A DNA stretch of 64,000 nt from Comamonadaceae bacterium (GCA_015999985.1 JAECRA010000009.1:24236-88235); one strand, 5' to 3'; counted from the first letter of the stretch, positions 26,873 through 36,119 are shown. The notes: a model not told the origin generated them from the letters alone. Program-made: numbers and translations.

Positions 26873-27457
26873 TCCGCTGCGCCTGCTGCATGGCGTAGCG
26901 CGCGCCTTGGGAGGCCCTACTGGATCGCGTAGTCACATCACCAGCCAAGCGACGTGTAAGCGCTTTGGAGCTCACCCCAGGCTTCGTTTGCAGGATGTTT
27001 GCGCACGCCTCAACAAGCCTTTAGTTGTGGGCGGGAAGATCGCTGGGGTTGCGGGTATGGAGATCTGTGAGCGCGTCTTCGAACTGGAGAGCGTGCAGCC
27101 GTATTTCCCAGACGCGTGTTCACGCTAGCTTGAACGCAACGGAATGGCGATCTAGCAGACACCCCTGTTCGGCTCGGGAGTTGGATCCCGCCGCTTGCCA
27201 GGGCGGTGAATCTGAATATTCACGGCACCGCGTGCCGCAAGCCCGGAGGAAACTTGAAAAGGCTTCTCCCTGATCAATCCGCCAGGCCTGCGGTAAGCGC
27301 TTCTCTGGAAGTCATCGCACGGATCGAAGCACCCGATCAAAAGCTGATCAAGTGCCGATCAAGTTCCGCGCGTCTTTCGGTGCGCAACGAGATGCTCAGT
27401 GCAGCGGCACGCCTGGATCGTTACTGGCGTTCGCCACAGATGGCATTGAAAACCTTG
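26873..27457. other. 585-base stretch without recognisable gene
   Basis: All six frames are broken; the longest short frames (under 90 codons) have no ribosome-binding site and no sequence I recognise. It lies between the livJ promoter region and the 3' end of the GntR gene. It may be decayed coding sequence, but I cannot name the origin. No transposase or terminal inverted repeats seen. Confidence 0.5.
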
Positions 27458-28186
27458 TTATGGAATCTGTGATTGGTTCTCCATCCAAGTGGCCACGAAC
27501 TCCCCAGACTCATCCACGTGGGCCGCCATAGCCCTCCGTGCAGCTATTTCGTCATGCGCTTCCAGCGCCGAGAGGATGGTCTCATGATGTGCAATGTTCC
27601 GCTCCATTCGGTGCTTGTACATGCCCAATGCGGATGATGCGATCGTGCCGCGCGAGGAACCCAGCTGAAGGTCCGCGATGATCTTTCCCAGAAACGCGTT
27701 GCACGAAGCTTGGAAAATAATCGCATGGAACTCGCTGTTTGAAGACACCCACTCCTGCCTCGCAGCTTGATAGCCAGCGCTTTCAGTATGGCCAGTGGGG
27801 TTCTCCGCTCGCAAGCGGCTCAACTCGGTGACCGCTTGCACGAACCTCGTGTGGATCTTGCGAAGCTCAACGAGCTGTTGATCTGTAATCCACTGAGCGG
27901 CCAGTTGAGCTGCCAGTCCCTCAACCTCAGAGCGAACCCGATAGATGTCCCTGACATCTTTGGAACTCTGAGATTTGACGACTGCACCCGTCTGGCTCTG
28001 ATCCACGATTCCGCGGGCGGCTAGCTGAGATAGCGCTTGCCGTATCGGCGTACGGCTTACCTGGAAAGTATTGGCAAGGGCAACCTGCTTCAGCTTCTCG
28101 CCAGGACGATACTCACCCGTCACGATTTTTTGTTGAATTTGGTCCACAAGTTGATTGACCAGCTTCTCGTCGGTTGAAAGTGCCAT
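27458..28186 (-). CDS. GntR-family regulator with FCD domain
   Basis: 242 residues: winged helix at about 8-75 (IVTGEYRPGEKLKQVALANTF, then VSRTPIRQALSQL) and an all-helical FCD ligand domain at about 85-225, with the metal-binding His/Asp pattern (NSEFHAIIF; HHETILSALEAHDEIAARRAMAAHV). It is upstream of the livJ operon on the same strand, separated by 0.75 kb. TGGATCCA occurs both upstream of this gene and twice upstream of livJ, so autoregulation and control of the importer-enamidase operon are inferred. The ligand is probably the substrate or a product of that pathway. Confidence 0.93.
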   Translation of the reverse strand: MALSTDEKLVNQLVDQIQQKIVTGEYRPGEKLKQVALANTFQVSRTPIRQALSQLAARGIVDQSQTGAVVKSQSSKDVRDIYRVRSEVEGLAAQLAAQWITDQQLVELRKIHTRFVQAVTELSRLRAENPTGHTESAGYQAARQEWVSSNSEFHAIIFQASCNAFLGKIIADLQLGSSRGTIASSALGMYKHRMERNIAHHETILSALEAHDEIAARRAMAAHVDESGEFVATWMENQSQIP

Positions 28187-28234
28187 TTGGGTTCTGGATT
28201 GGTTTGAGTTATTCCCCCCATTCTATTCAGACGT

Positions 28235-28242
28235 GGATCCAG
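28235..28242. promoter_or_regulatory. TGGATCCA palindrome, candidate GntR operator 3
   Basis: Third copy of TGGATCCA, 49 bases upstream of the GntR start, followed by GGATCGTCCA. The placement suits autorepression. Confidence 0.5.
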
Positions 28243-28477
28243 GATCGTCCATTTGGTCTCCCGCTAAAAAGAAAATGTATTGAAATTAAACCCTGTCACT
28301 GTGAAGAGATCACAAACTTCCTCATCCCGCATAGCGCCCGCCCCCACGCCGCGGCGGAAAACCGGACGTCGGATTTGAAGCGCTAGCGAGCCTTCTCTTC
28401 CGAATCCAGAAGCCAGGAAGAAGCAACGAATATTGGCTAAAGTTTTCATTTCAGCCCATCCTCCTGCACCACGTCGC

Positions 28478-29224
28478 TTAAGCCAAGGCGCGCCATGCCA
28501 GCCGCAGACCAGGCGTCAAGAGCGCCAATCCAGAAAGCAGCAGGAATCCAAAAATGATCTTTTGAAAGTGGACGTCCGCCACCTTCAGGCTGGCACGAAA
28601 TCCAGCCCAGGACGACAGCATGATGACCGGAGCAAGCCACAGAAAAAGTTTCATCATCTCAGCGTCTATCAATCCCTGCCAGATGTAGAAAATGAGTACC
28701 TGAACCTGCACAAACATGAAGAAGGGCTGGTAGGTTGCACGCTGGGTCAGGATGTCCCAGCCCCGCATGGAGCACCACAGAATCATGGGTGGACCGGCCA
28801 GCCCGCAAGCGCCGCCCAACACACCAGCCACCGCACCCACACCACCATCCGCAGCACGGGAGGCGTCATGAGCCTTCGGCAAGCGCAGTGAGCAGAGCAT
28901 CACTGAGCAATAGATGACCAGCCCCATTCCGATGAGAAGGCGAAAAACGGTCATATCCAGCGCCTGCAGCAGAAGTGTCCCAAGCGGAACGCCGACGAGA
29001 CTGCCCAGGGCAAATGGGCGCACGCGTGACACATTGATATGCCTGCGCACACCCAGGATGGAGATGCACTGACCGATGAGCGACCCCATGACCACCAGGG
29101 GCACGACCTTTTGCGGAGCCAGTATCCAGGCCCACATGGAGGTCGCGATCAAGCCAAATGCGAAGCCGGAAAGCCCCTGAATAAACCCCGAGACCGCACC
29201 GATCAAGAGGATTTGCATCAACAC
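28478..29224 (-). CDS. TauE/SafE-family membrane permease
   Basis: 248 residues with about eight hydrophobic helices and the family's internal duplication: first repeat GAVSGFIQGLSGFAFGL, second GVGAVAGVLGGACGLAGPPMILW. The family exports or imports sulfite, sulfoacetate and other small organic acids. The GTG at 29224 has GAGG upstream at usable spacing; an ATG at 29218 is an alternative. It follows the carboxyltransferase gene by 18 bases and so belongs to the carboxylase operon; it may transport that pathway's acid. Confidence 0.88.
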   Translation of the reverse strand: MLMQILLIGAVSGFIQGLSGFAFGLIATSMWAWILAPQKVVPLVVMGSLIGQCISILGVRRHINVSRVRPFALGSLVGVPLGTLLLQALDMTVFRLLIGMGLVIYCSVMLCSLRLPKAHDASRAADGGVGAVAGVLGGACGLAGPPMILWCSMRGWDILTQRATYQPFFMFVQVQVLIFYIWQGLIDAEMMKLFLWLAPVIMLSSWAGFRASLKVADVHFQKIIFGFLLLSGLALLTPGLRLAWRALA

Positions 29225-29242
29225 GGCAGGCGGCCCTCGGGG

Positions 29243-30790
29243 TCAGTAAGTGGAAGGCCAGGTCTGCATCAAATGCTTGCCCACACCACCGGTCAGTCGA
29301 AGCCGGTGCACTTGCAAGGTTCTGATCAGATAGTCACGCGTCTGATGCGGAAGGATCACGTTCTGAACCGCATAGATGGAGGCGATGTCGTAAACATTAT
29401 TGCCCTTTTCCATTTCGGCCAGCCTTTCTTCATAGCCTTCGTCGCCGGGACTCAAGCCATGAACAATGTTGACGGCAAAGCTGGGCGTCATGAAACTCAC
29501 CTCGGCCGTAGGCCATGCCGCGACCTCATCGGAATTGCGTCCGCCGCCCATGTTCAGATAGGCTTGGCCATAGCTTTTTCGCAAGATGATGGAAATCTTG
29601 GGGACGGTGACCAACTGCAGCGCAGTCATGAAGTTCATGATCTTTCCAGGCGCGCGCTTTCTTTCTGCGTCCACACCGATCATGAAACCGGGCGTGTCGA
29701 CCAGCATCACCAGCGGTATGTTGAAAGAGTCGCACATCACAATGAAGCTCGTGATTTTTTCGCAGGCATCTGTATCCAGCGCGCCGCCCTTGTGCAGAGG
29801 GTTGTTGGCTATGACCCCCACCGTGTGCCCGTCCAGGCGAGCAAGTGCGGTCACAGCCACTTTGCCAAAACGCGGCTTCATCTCGAAGACACTGTCCTTG
29901 TCAAAAATGGTCTTCACTACTTTGCGCACGTCATAGACCTGCGTGCGGCTGATGGGCACGAGATCGAGAATCTTGCTCATGTCGCCGCCCGCACCCTCGC
30001 GCACGGCAGCCACCGGGGGGGCCTCATTGTGGTGGCCTGGCATGTAGGCCAGATAGCGCTTGATAGCTTCAAGGGCTTCGTCATCTGTATCGACCACCAT
30101 GTCGACCAGGCCGGTCACATCGGAGTGCAGCTTCCAGCCTCCGATTTCCTCTGGGTCGATCTGCTCCTTGACGGCCATGGAAACCAGCCGCGGGCTCGAG
30201 ACCGCCATGATGGCGCCCTTGCGCATGACGCTGAAATCGCAAAAGCCCGTGTACCAGGTCGAAGACCCATAGCAGAAACCGAGCACGGCACCCGCCCATG
30301 GGGTCTCGCGCATCCGCATGTACTGCGTGGGGTCGTTACCCAGCATGGTGCCCATTCCCCTGGCACCCATGGTGTCGGGCATGCGTGCACCTGAGGACTC
30401 TCCCAGAAATATCAAGGGAATGCCACGCGAGGTGGCGGTGCGTTTCATCTGGCTGATCTTCTTGGAATTGGTGGAGCTGCTGGAGGCTCCCATCACCGTG
30501 AAGTCATTTGAAACCACAGCCACGTCCCGCTCCGCGATACGTGCGTAGCCCACCACCTTTCCATCTCCAGCGGATCGGTCTCGCATGCTTTCGACGACGG
30601 AGGTCGCAAACAGACCCGATTCCATGAAGCTTCCGGGGTCCACGAGCTTTTCGATACGCTCTCGGGCGTTCAAGACGCCTGAAGCTTTGCGAGCGGCCAG
30701 TTTGTCCTCACCCCCCATGCCGAGCGCCTGGACCTCGCGCCGTTCAAATTCTGCTTGCAGCTCCTCTGCCGTACTTGTCTTCTGGTTCAA
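29243..30790 (-). CDS. Acyl-CoA carboxylase carboxyltransferase subunit (PccB-like), copy 1
   Basis: 515 residues of the biotin-dependent carboxyltransferase family. N-domain: ERIEKLVDPGSFMESG, VSNDFTVMGASSSSTNSKKI, and the oxyanion region LGESSGARMPD. C-domain: RFGKVAVTALARLDGHTVGVIANNP and MLVDTPGFMIGVDAE with KSYGQAYLNMGGG. The usual KK/RAA substrate loops differ from propionyl-CoA carboxylases, so the acyl-CoA is open. It lies in one strand run with the biotin carboxylase upstream (97-base gap) and the permease downstream. A second, different carboxyltransferase is encoded at 34515. Confidence 0.94.
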   Translation of the reverse strand: MNQKTSTAEELQAEFERREVQALGMGGEDKLAARKASGVLNARERIEKLVDPGSFMESGLFATSVVESMRDRSAGDGKVVGYARIAERDVAVVSNDFTVMGASSSSTNSKKISQMKRTATSRGIPLIFLGESSGARMPDTMGARGMGTMLGNDPTQYMRMRETPWAGAVLGFCYGSSTWYTGFCDFSVMRKGAIMAVSSPRLVSMAVKEQIDPEEIGGWKLHSDVTGLVDMVVDTDDEALEAIKRYLAYMPGHHNEAPPVAAVREGAGGDMSKILDLVPISRTQVYDVRKVVKTIFDKDSVFEMKPRFGKVAVTALARLDGHTVGVIANNPLHKGGALDTDACEKITSFIVMCDSFNIPLVMLVDTPGFMIGVDAERKRAPGKIMNFMTALQLVTVPKISIILRKSYGQAYLNMGGGRNSDEVAAWPTAEVSFMTPSFAVNIVHGLSPGDEGYEERLAEMEKGNNVYDIASIYAVQNVILPHQTRDYLIRTLQVHRLRLTGGVGKHLMQTWPSTY

Positions 30791-30887
30791 CTTCTCTCTC
30801 CTTATTTTTACTTGGGTCCGTCACTGCCGTGATTGGCAAGCCGTCTTCAGCGAACGGCGATGACGCTCTAAGGCTGGCAGTGGCGGC

Positions 30888-32336
30888 TTATGCAGGCATG
30901 GCTGGCACGTCCGGCAACGCAGCTTTCGCCGCCTCTGCTTGCGCACGCAACCTGGCTTTTCGATCAGGAATGAAGCTCTGCTCCACCCAACGGGTGGTGA
31001 CAGCCCCCTCAATGAATGCCTTGTCTTGCATCACCTCTTGATGAAAGGCAATGGTGCTGGGAATGCCCTCAATGAGGAATGCGCCCAACGCCTCCCTCAT
31101 GCGTTGAATGGCTTGACCGCGACTCTCGGCATGGACGATCAGCTTGCCCAGAAGCGAGTCGTAGTTTGAAGGCACCTCATAGCCGCTGTAGCAGTGCGAA
31201 TCAAGACGAACGCCAACCCCTTCGGGTGGAACCCAACGAACAATCTGCCCAGGCTTTGGCAAGAAGTTCTTGTTGAAGTCTTCCGCGTTGATGCGGCATT
31301 CGATGGCATGGCCTTGCAAGCTCACGCTGTCTTGAGTGAAAGAGAGGGGACGCCCCTGCGCAATCTGGATTTGCTCGGCCACCAGATCAATGCCAGTCAC
31401 CATCTCAGTGACTGGGTGCTCCACCTGGATACGCGTGTTCATCTCCAGAAAGTAGAAACGGCCGTCGGTCTCATCGAGGACAAATTCAACGGTTCCTGCG
31501 CCCGCGTATTGAACATTGCGCGCCAATTGCACGGCACATTGCCCCATCTCCTCTCGCATCGCCGCAGTGATCACGGGAGACGGAGACTCCTCTATCAGCT
31601 TCTGATGCCGGCGCTGGGTCGAGCATTCGCGCTCGCCCAGATGGACAACACGGCCGAACTGATCGCCCATGACCTGTATTTCGATGTGTCTGGCGAATTC
31701 GATGAATTTTTCGAGGTACAGCGTTCCATCACCGAAGGCCGCCTTGGCTTCATTGGCCGCAGACTCCATGGCCCCAGGAAGCTCGGACTCATCTCTGACA
31801 ACGCGCATTCCGCGTCCACCGCCGCCCGCCGTTGCCTTCATCAGTACCGGATAGCCGATGCCGCGCGCCAGCTCCAGAGCCTGCTCCAGGTTTTCCAATG
31901 CACCGGAGCCGGGAACGCGCGGCACGCCCGCCGCTTCAGCCAGTTTGACGGCAGTGATCTTGTCGCCCATTTGCTCAATGGCCTCTGCCGAGGGACCGAC
32001 AAAAATGATGCCAGCCTCTTTGCAGGCGCGGGCGAGCGCCGGGCGTTCCGACAGGAATCCATAGCCTGGATGAAGCGCATCACAGCCGCTTCTCTTGGCG
32101 GCATCGATGACGCGGTCAATACGCAGATAGCTCTCTGCCGAAGGCGCCGGTCCAATGACTTCAACCGAGTCAGCCAACTTGGCTGCGAGCGAATCTCGAT
32201 CAGCCTCGGAAACCCCTGCGACCGATTCGATCTGAAGTGCCTTGCAGGCGCGAATGATGCGAACCGCTATTTCGCCACGGTTGGCCACGAAGAGGCGTCC
32301 AATAACACGCTCGGAAGGTATCTGAGAAGGCAGCAT
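30888..32336 (-). CDS. Biotin carboxylase subunit without carrier domain
   Basis: ATP-grasp enzyme that carboxylates biotin with bicarbonate. 482 residues from the ATG at 32336. Motifs: LFVANRGEIAVRIIRACK, DALHPGYGFLSE, MKATAGGGGRGMRVV (ATP lid), EMNTRIQVEHPVTE (catalytic Glu, Asn and Arg) and ECRINAE. It ends soon after the BC domain, so unlike PccA or MccA it has no fused biotinyl domain; the free carrier at 33407 fills that role. It starts 9 bases after the Bug gene. AccC is similar in size, but this copy lies with PccB-type carboxyltransferases. Confidence 0.95.
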   Translation of the reverse strand: MLPSQIPSERVIGRLFVANRGEIAVRIIRACKALQIESVAGVSEADRDSLAAKLADSVEVIGPAPSAESYLRIDRVIDAAKRSGCDALHPGYGFLSERPALARACKEAGIIFVGPSAEAIEQMGDKITAVKLAEAAGVPRVPGSGALENLEQALELARGIGYPVLMKATAGGGGRGMRVVRDESELPGAMESAANEAKAAFGDGTLYLEKFIEFARHIEIQVMGDQFGRVVHLGERECSTQRRHQKLIEESPSPVITAAMREEMGQCAVQLARNVQYAGAGTVEFVLDETDGRFYFLEMNTRIQVEHPVTEMVTGIDLVAEQIQIAQGRPLSFTQDSVSLQGHAIECRINAEDFNKNFLPKPGQIVRWVPPEGVGVRLDSHCYSGYEVPSNYDSLLGKLIVHAESRGQAIQRMREALGAFLIEGIPSTIAFHQEVMQDKAFIEGAVTTRWVEQSFIPDRKARLRAQAEAAKAALPDVPAMPA

Positions 32337-32344
32337 CGCGGGTT

Positions 32345-33313
32345 TCACTTTTGCATGAGTTTTGGAATGGCCTTCGCAACGCCCTGCCAGCTCGCGAGCT
32401 CCTTGGTCAATTGAGAGCGCATGTCGGCAGGTGCACTGAACCTCGGATTGGCTCCGGCGGTACGGATGGCTTCCACCATGTCCTTGCTGGTCATGACCTG
32501 CTGCGTCACTCGAGCCAATTTGTCCACCACGGGCTTGGGCGTACCGGTGGGCAGAAACAGGCCATACCACATGGTCATATCGAAGTCGGCGCCACTCTCG
32601 ACAAAAGTGGGTACGTTGGGCAAACCTTCAAAGCGGGTGCCGGATGTGACCGCAAGCGGTTTGAGCTTGCCAGCCTGAATGTGAGGCAGAAGAACCGGAA
32701 CCAGTGCGTAGACCATGTTGACCTGACCTGCCATGGCATCTGTGGTGGCAGGACCGCCGCCTTTGTAGGGAACCAGCAGCAGCTCCATACCGGCCTTGTT
32801 GTTCAGCAATTCCAGCGATATGTCCAGTTGGGCATGCGAGACTGAAAGCTTCTTGGGCTCTGCCTTCGCCGCTGCGATGAGTTCGCGGCCATTCTGATAA
32901 GGCGTGCGGGGGTTGGCAGCCAGGACAAAAGGCATTTCCGCCACCAGGCTTACCGGTTCAAGCGCCTTGAACATGTCAAAGCCCGGCTCGGGGCCGAACA
33001 CGTGGTTCAACACCTGAAACACGCTCCCAAAAAGAATCGTATTGCCATCTGGTTTGGCTTGCGCCACAAATTGAGCGCCAATGTTGGTCGCCGCACCGGG
33101 CTTGTTCTCCACCACGAAGGTCTGCCCCAGCTCGCGCGTCAGACGCTCACTTAACTTCCTCGCAATGAGATCTGTGGTTCCCCCTGCCGCATAAGGCACT
33201 ACCAATCTGACCGGTTGGGTCGGCCAATCCTGCGCGACTGTGGCAAGGGTCGTCAGACCCAGGGTGGCGGCTGCCAGGCACTGAGCCAAAAGCCGACGTG
33301 AGAATTTGCTCAT
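32345..33313 (-). CDS. Orphan TctC/Bug-family solute-binding protein
   Basis: 322 residues, Sec signal MSKFSRRLLAQCLAAATLG with cleavage near VAQD. Family loops: VPYAAGGTTDLIARKLSE, VENKPGAATNIGAQFVA and LLVPYKGGGPATTDAMAG. First gene of the minus-strand carboxylase operon (Bug, biotin carboxylase, carboxyltransferase, permease), so its ligand is probably the acid that is later CoA-activated and carboxylated. It is divergent from the biotin carrier gene across a 93-base promoter region. Confidence 0.94.
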   Translation of the reverse strand: MSKFSRRLLAQCLAAATLGLTTLATVAQDWPTQPVRLVVPYAAGGTTDLIARKLSERLTRELGQTFVVENKPGAATNIGAQFVAQAKPDGNTILFGSVFQVLNHVFGPEPGFDMFKALEPVSLVAEMPFVLAANPRTPYQNGRELIAAAKAEPKKLSVSHAQLDISLELLNNKAGMELLLVPYKGGGPATTDAMAGQVNMVYALVPVLLPHIQAGKLKPLAVTSGTRFEGLPNVPTFVESGADFDMTMWYGLFLPTGTPKPVVDKLARVTQQVMTSKDMVEAIRTAGANPRFSAPADMRSQLTKELASWQGVAKAIPKLMQK

Positions 33314-33347
33314 CTGATGTCTCCTTGAATTTCGTTATACATTAAGA

Positions 33348-33372
33348 TTGTTGACAACCTGAATGTCCACTA
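33348..33372. promoter_or_regulatory. 25-base element, copy A, in divergent carboxylase promoter
   Basis: TTGTTGACAA (TTGT...ACAA dyad) followed two bases later by TGAATGTC and then ACTA. Copy B at 37420-37444, in inverse orientation, matches at 20 of 25 positions; differences fall at the dyad centre and the linkers. Both lie between a Bug gene and a catabolic gene transcribed in opposite directions. Likely operator for one or both FCD GntR regulators; it includes a TTGACA -35-like hexamer. Confidence 0.65.
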
Positions 33373-33406
33373 TACTCAACTTAGTTCAATTCAACAAGGA
33401 AAAGTC

Positions 33407-33628
33407 ATGGCCACCGAAACAATTTGCTCTGAAGTGACCGGAAGCGTTTGGAAGATTGGCGCGGCAGTAGGCGCGTCCGTGGAGGCAGAAGACACCATCA
33501 TGGTGCTGGAGTCCATGAAAATGGAAATTCCGGTGCTTGCACCTGAGAGCGGCAAGATCATCCAGATACTGGTCGCAGAGGGCCAAGCCATCAAGGAAGG
33601 CCAGGAGCTGGCCATCATCGAGATCTGA
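33407..33628 (+). CDS. Free-standing biotin carboxyl carrier protein (73 residues)
   Basis: Nearly a bare biotinyl domain. The biotinylation motif ESMKMEIPV puts the modified lysine at K38; the paired TGSVWKIGAAVGASVEAED and AIKEGQELAIIEI hairpins complete the lipoyl-like fold. It lacks the N-terminal extension of AccB. AAGGAAAAG lies before the ATG. It is divergent from the biotin carboxylase operon and is the only carrier in the locus, so it probably serves both carboxyltransferases. A GntR gene follows 46 bases downstream. Confidence 0.94.
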   Translation: MATETICSEVTGSVWKIGAAVGASVEAEDTIMVLESMKMEIPVLAPESGKIIQILVAEGQAIKEGQELAIIEI

Positions 33629-33674
33629 TACGCACCCACCCGCCCAGCGCCAAACGGCCAACGCCAGAGCGCAT

Positions 33675-34451
33675 ATGAACCCGATCTCCGACCGCATCGA
33701 GCATCCGCAAGAGGCCCTTGGTCACACCGCAGGCATGCTCAATGGCGTTGCAGCGTTGCGCACCATGCCGGAGCAGATCGCTGAGCGCATCTACTCGGCG
33801 ATCGTGGCGGGGCAGTACCAGCCTGGTGAACGCATTCGTGAGGACGCTGTGGCGGAGGCTTTTGGTATAAGCCGTGGTCCGGTACGGGAAGCACTGCGGA
33901 TTCTGGAGCGCGACTCTGTTGTCAGGGTGCTCGCCAACAAAGGCGCGCACGTGACCAAGCTCACCGCCAAGGAAGTCAACGACATATTCGAAGTTCGAAA
34001 AGTACTGGGCGGCACCATGGCGCGCAGGCTCGCGGCCATGCCTCGGGCAGCGCTTGTTCCATTTGTGGCCGGGGTAGAGCATCTGGAGCAACTTGCCGCC
34101 ACGCAGGATGACGCAAGCGCCTACCTGGCTGCCAGCGTCGAGCTGACCTTGGCCATGGCCAGTGCATCTGGCAACGCACGCCTGGCCGAGATCATGAATT
34201 CCCTCGCACGCCAGAGCTGGCGATATACCAAACTCGGCCTCAGCAGCAGCCTCCGGCGTCAGGAGTCCGTAAGAACCTGGCGCGTGCTTGTGGAAGCGCT
34301 GCTGATAGGCGATGGTCAGAGCGCCGGAGACGCCATGGAAAAGCTGGTGGACGATTCGCGTCGGGAAGCAACACGTCTTCTGCAAGGCGATGCCGCACAT
34401 GACGCTTCAAACGCTTCATCTGTCATTGCCCAGCCCTGTGCTCCGCACTGA
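33675..34451 (+). CDS. GntR-family regulator with FCD domain, paralogue 1
   Basis: 258 residues from the ATG at 33675. Winged helix at about 30-100 (YQPGERIREDAVAEAFGISRGPVREALRIL, here quoted in part: GISRGPVREALRIL) and an FCD-like helical domain after 105 (NSLARQSWRYTKLGL, DAMEKLVDDSRREA). It is closely similar along its length to the regulator at 38818. It is in an operon with the biotin carrier gene and probably controls the shared element at 33348/37420. Confidence 0.92.
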   Translation: MNPISDRIEHPQEALGHTAGMLNGVAALRTMPEQIAERIYSAIVAGQYQPGERIREDAVAEAFGISRGPVREALRILERDSVVRVLANKGAHVTKLTAKEVNDIFEVRKVLGGTMARRLAAMPRAALVPFVAGVEHLEQLAATQDDASAYLAASVELTLAMASASGNARLAEIMNSLARQSWRYTKLGLSSSLRRQESVRTWRVLVEALLIGDGQSAGDAMEKLVDDSRREATRLLQGDAAHDASNASSVIAQPCAPH

Positions 34452-34514
34452 ATTCGGGAAACTACGGGCACGCCCCCTTGAGGCGGCGCGCCTGCCTCAG
34501 GCAGCCTCCCTACC

Positions 34515-36119
34515 TCACGGCAGAACACCCGACCTTAACTTGGGACCAAGCGTTGACTTGAGCCGTCCCTGAGCGGCATCGATGAAGCGGCAAAGATAAC
34601 GTCGGGTCTCGCTGGGGTCGATGATGTCTTCCACACCAAAGGCTTCAGCGGTGCGAAAAGGCGAAGTCAGCTCTCGCAGCTCTGCCTCCAGTTCGCGTTC
34701 GCGCTGTTTGGGGTCAGCCGCCGCTGCTATCTCTCTCTTGTAGGCTGCGGCCACACCACCTTCGACCGGCAACGACCCCCATTCCGCCGAAGGCCAGGCC
34801 AACTTCAGGCCAATACCATTTTTGTCCGTCGCCGCCATGCCGGCCATGCCATAGCACTTGCGAACGACCACCGTGAGGATAGGCACAGTCGCTTGCATCG
34901 CCACATACACACTACGCATGCCTTCGCGCAAGGTTCCGGCCAGTTCAGCGTCTTTCCCGACCATGAACCCAGGCACATCTACGAGGAAGATGAGAGGGAT
35001 ATGGAAGGTGTCGCAAAGCTGAATGAAGTGGGTCTGCTTGCGCGATGATTTGACGTCCAGTGCGCCGCCATAGACCATTGGATTGTTGGCGACTACACCC
35101 ACTACTTTGCCATTCATTCGCGCCAGGCTGGTGATGACAGCTTTGCCATAGGTGGGTTGAATTTCGAATATCGATTCCTTGTCCACTACCAGGCTGATCA
35201 GCTTGCGCATGTTGTAGGGCTTGCGCCTGTCCTTGGGGACGATGGTCCGCAAAGCCTCTTCCGCGCGCTCGGGCGGATCCTGCATGTCCACCGTTGGGGG
35301 CAGTTCCCACACGTTATTGGGCATGTAGGAAAGATAGCGCCTGATCATTTCAAAGCACTCTGCCTCATCCGCCGCGACGTTGTGCACCAGGCCCGCCATG
35401 TCGGACGCGGCCTTGTGCCCACCCAACTCCTCCTTGCTGATCTTTTGCCCGAGAGAGCGTTCCACAACGGGCGGGCCTGCCGCAAAGATCTGGCTGGTGT
35501 CACGCGTCATCACCGACCAGTGCGAAAGGATGGCCCGTCCGGCAGGCCCCCCGGCTGCTGTGCCCAGTACCGCACTGACCACAGGGGCCACACTCATCAG
35601 CTCGACCGAAGTCTCAAACCCATGTACGCCTGGGAAAACCGCGTGGCCGCGGCGCTTGTGAGAAGTGACGCTGCCACCTGCGCCATCTATCAGATTGACC
35701 AGGGGAATGCGGTAGTCGAGTGCCAGGTCTTCGACGAAACCGCCTTGCCCGCCCTTCTTTCGGTCACCACTCCAACTGGAGCCACCGCGGATGGTGAAGT
35801 CCTCACCGCCGATGGCCACCGGCCGACCGTCAATGGTGGCCAGTCCCATGACGTAAGGTGCAGGTGTGACGCTTTGCAGTTTTCCATCCACATAGTGACC
35901 CTGCCCGGTCAGCTTTCCGACTTCCTGGAAGCTGGCTTGATCAGCGAGCTGTGTGATGCGTTCACGAACCGTGAGGCGATTGGCTCCGTGCTGTTTGGCG
36001 ACAGCCTCTTGGCCGCCCATTTTTTCTGCAAACTCATGGCGCTTTTGCAGCTCCTGCAGCTCTTCCTGCCAGTTGTCCAGCGCCTCCGGCTGAGTGGCTC
36101 CTGTTGTCAAAGTTTCCAT
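34515..36119 (-). CDS. Acyl-CoA carboxylase carboxyltransferase subunit, copy 2
   Basis: 534 residues, same superfamily as the gene at 29243 but clearly different. N-domain: RLTVRERITQLAD, GEDFTIRGGSSWSGDRKKGG, LIDGAGGSVTS. C-domain: TYGKAVITSLARMNGKVVGV, FLVDVPGFMVGKDAE, VVVRKCYGMAGMAA and LAWPSAEWGSLPVEGG. The -GAGGSV- oxyanion loop differs from the GESSGAR of copy 1, suggesting another acyl-CoA. It is the second gene after a Bug gene (73-base gap) and convergent with the GntR gene. No second biotin carboxylase is nearby. Confidence 0.93.
   Translation of the reverse strand: METLTTGATQPEALDNWQEELQELQKRHEFAEKMGGQEAVAKQHGANRLTVRERITQLADQASFQEVGKLTGQGHYVDGKLQSVTPAPYVMGLATIDGRPVAIGGEDFTIRGGSSWSGDRKKGGQGGFVEDLALDYRIPLVNLIDGAGGSVTSHKRRGHAVFPGVHGFETSVELMSVAPVVSAVLGTAAGGPAGRAILSHWSVMTRDTSQIFAAGPPVVERSLGQKISKEELGGHKAASDMAGLVHNVAADEAECFEMIRRYLSYMPNNVWELPPTVDMQDPPERAEEALRTIVPKDRRKPYNMRKLISLVVDKESIFEIQPTYGKAVITSLARMNGKVVGVVANNPMVYGGALDVKSSRKQTHFIQLCDTFHIPLIFLVDVPGFMVGKDAELAGTLREGMRSVYVAMQATVPILTVVVRKCYGMAGMAATDKNGIGLKLAWPSAEWGSLPVEGGVAAAYKREIAAAADPKQRERELEAELRELTSPFRTAEAFGVEDIIDPSETRRYLCRFIDAAQGRLKSTLGPKLRSGVLP

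Noticed and set aside
26873..27457. Insertion sequence or prophage remnant in the gap upstream of livJ
   Set aside because: No transposase or integrase similarity, terminal inverted repeats or target duplication could be seen.
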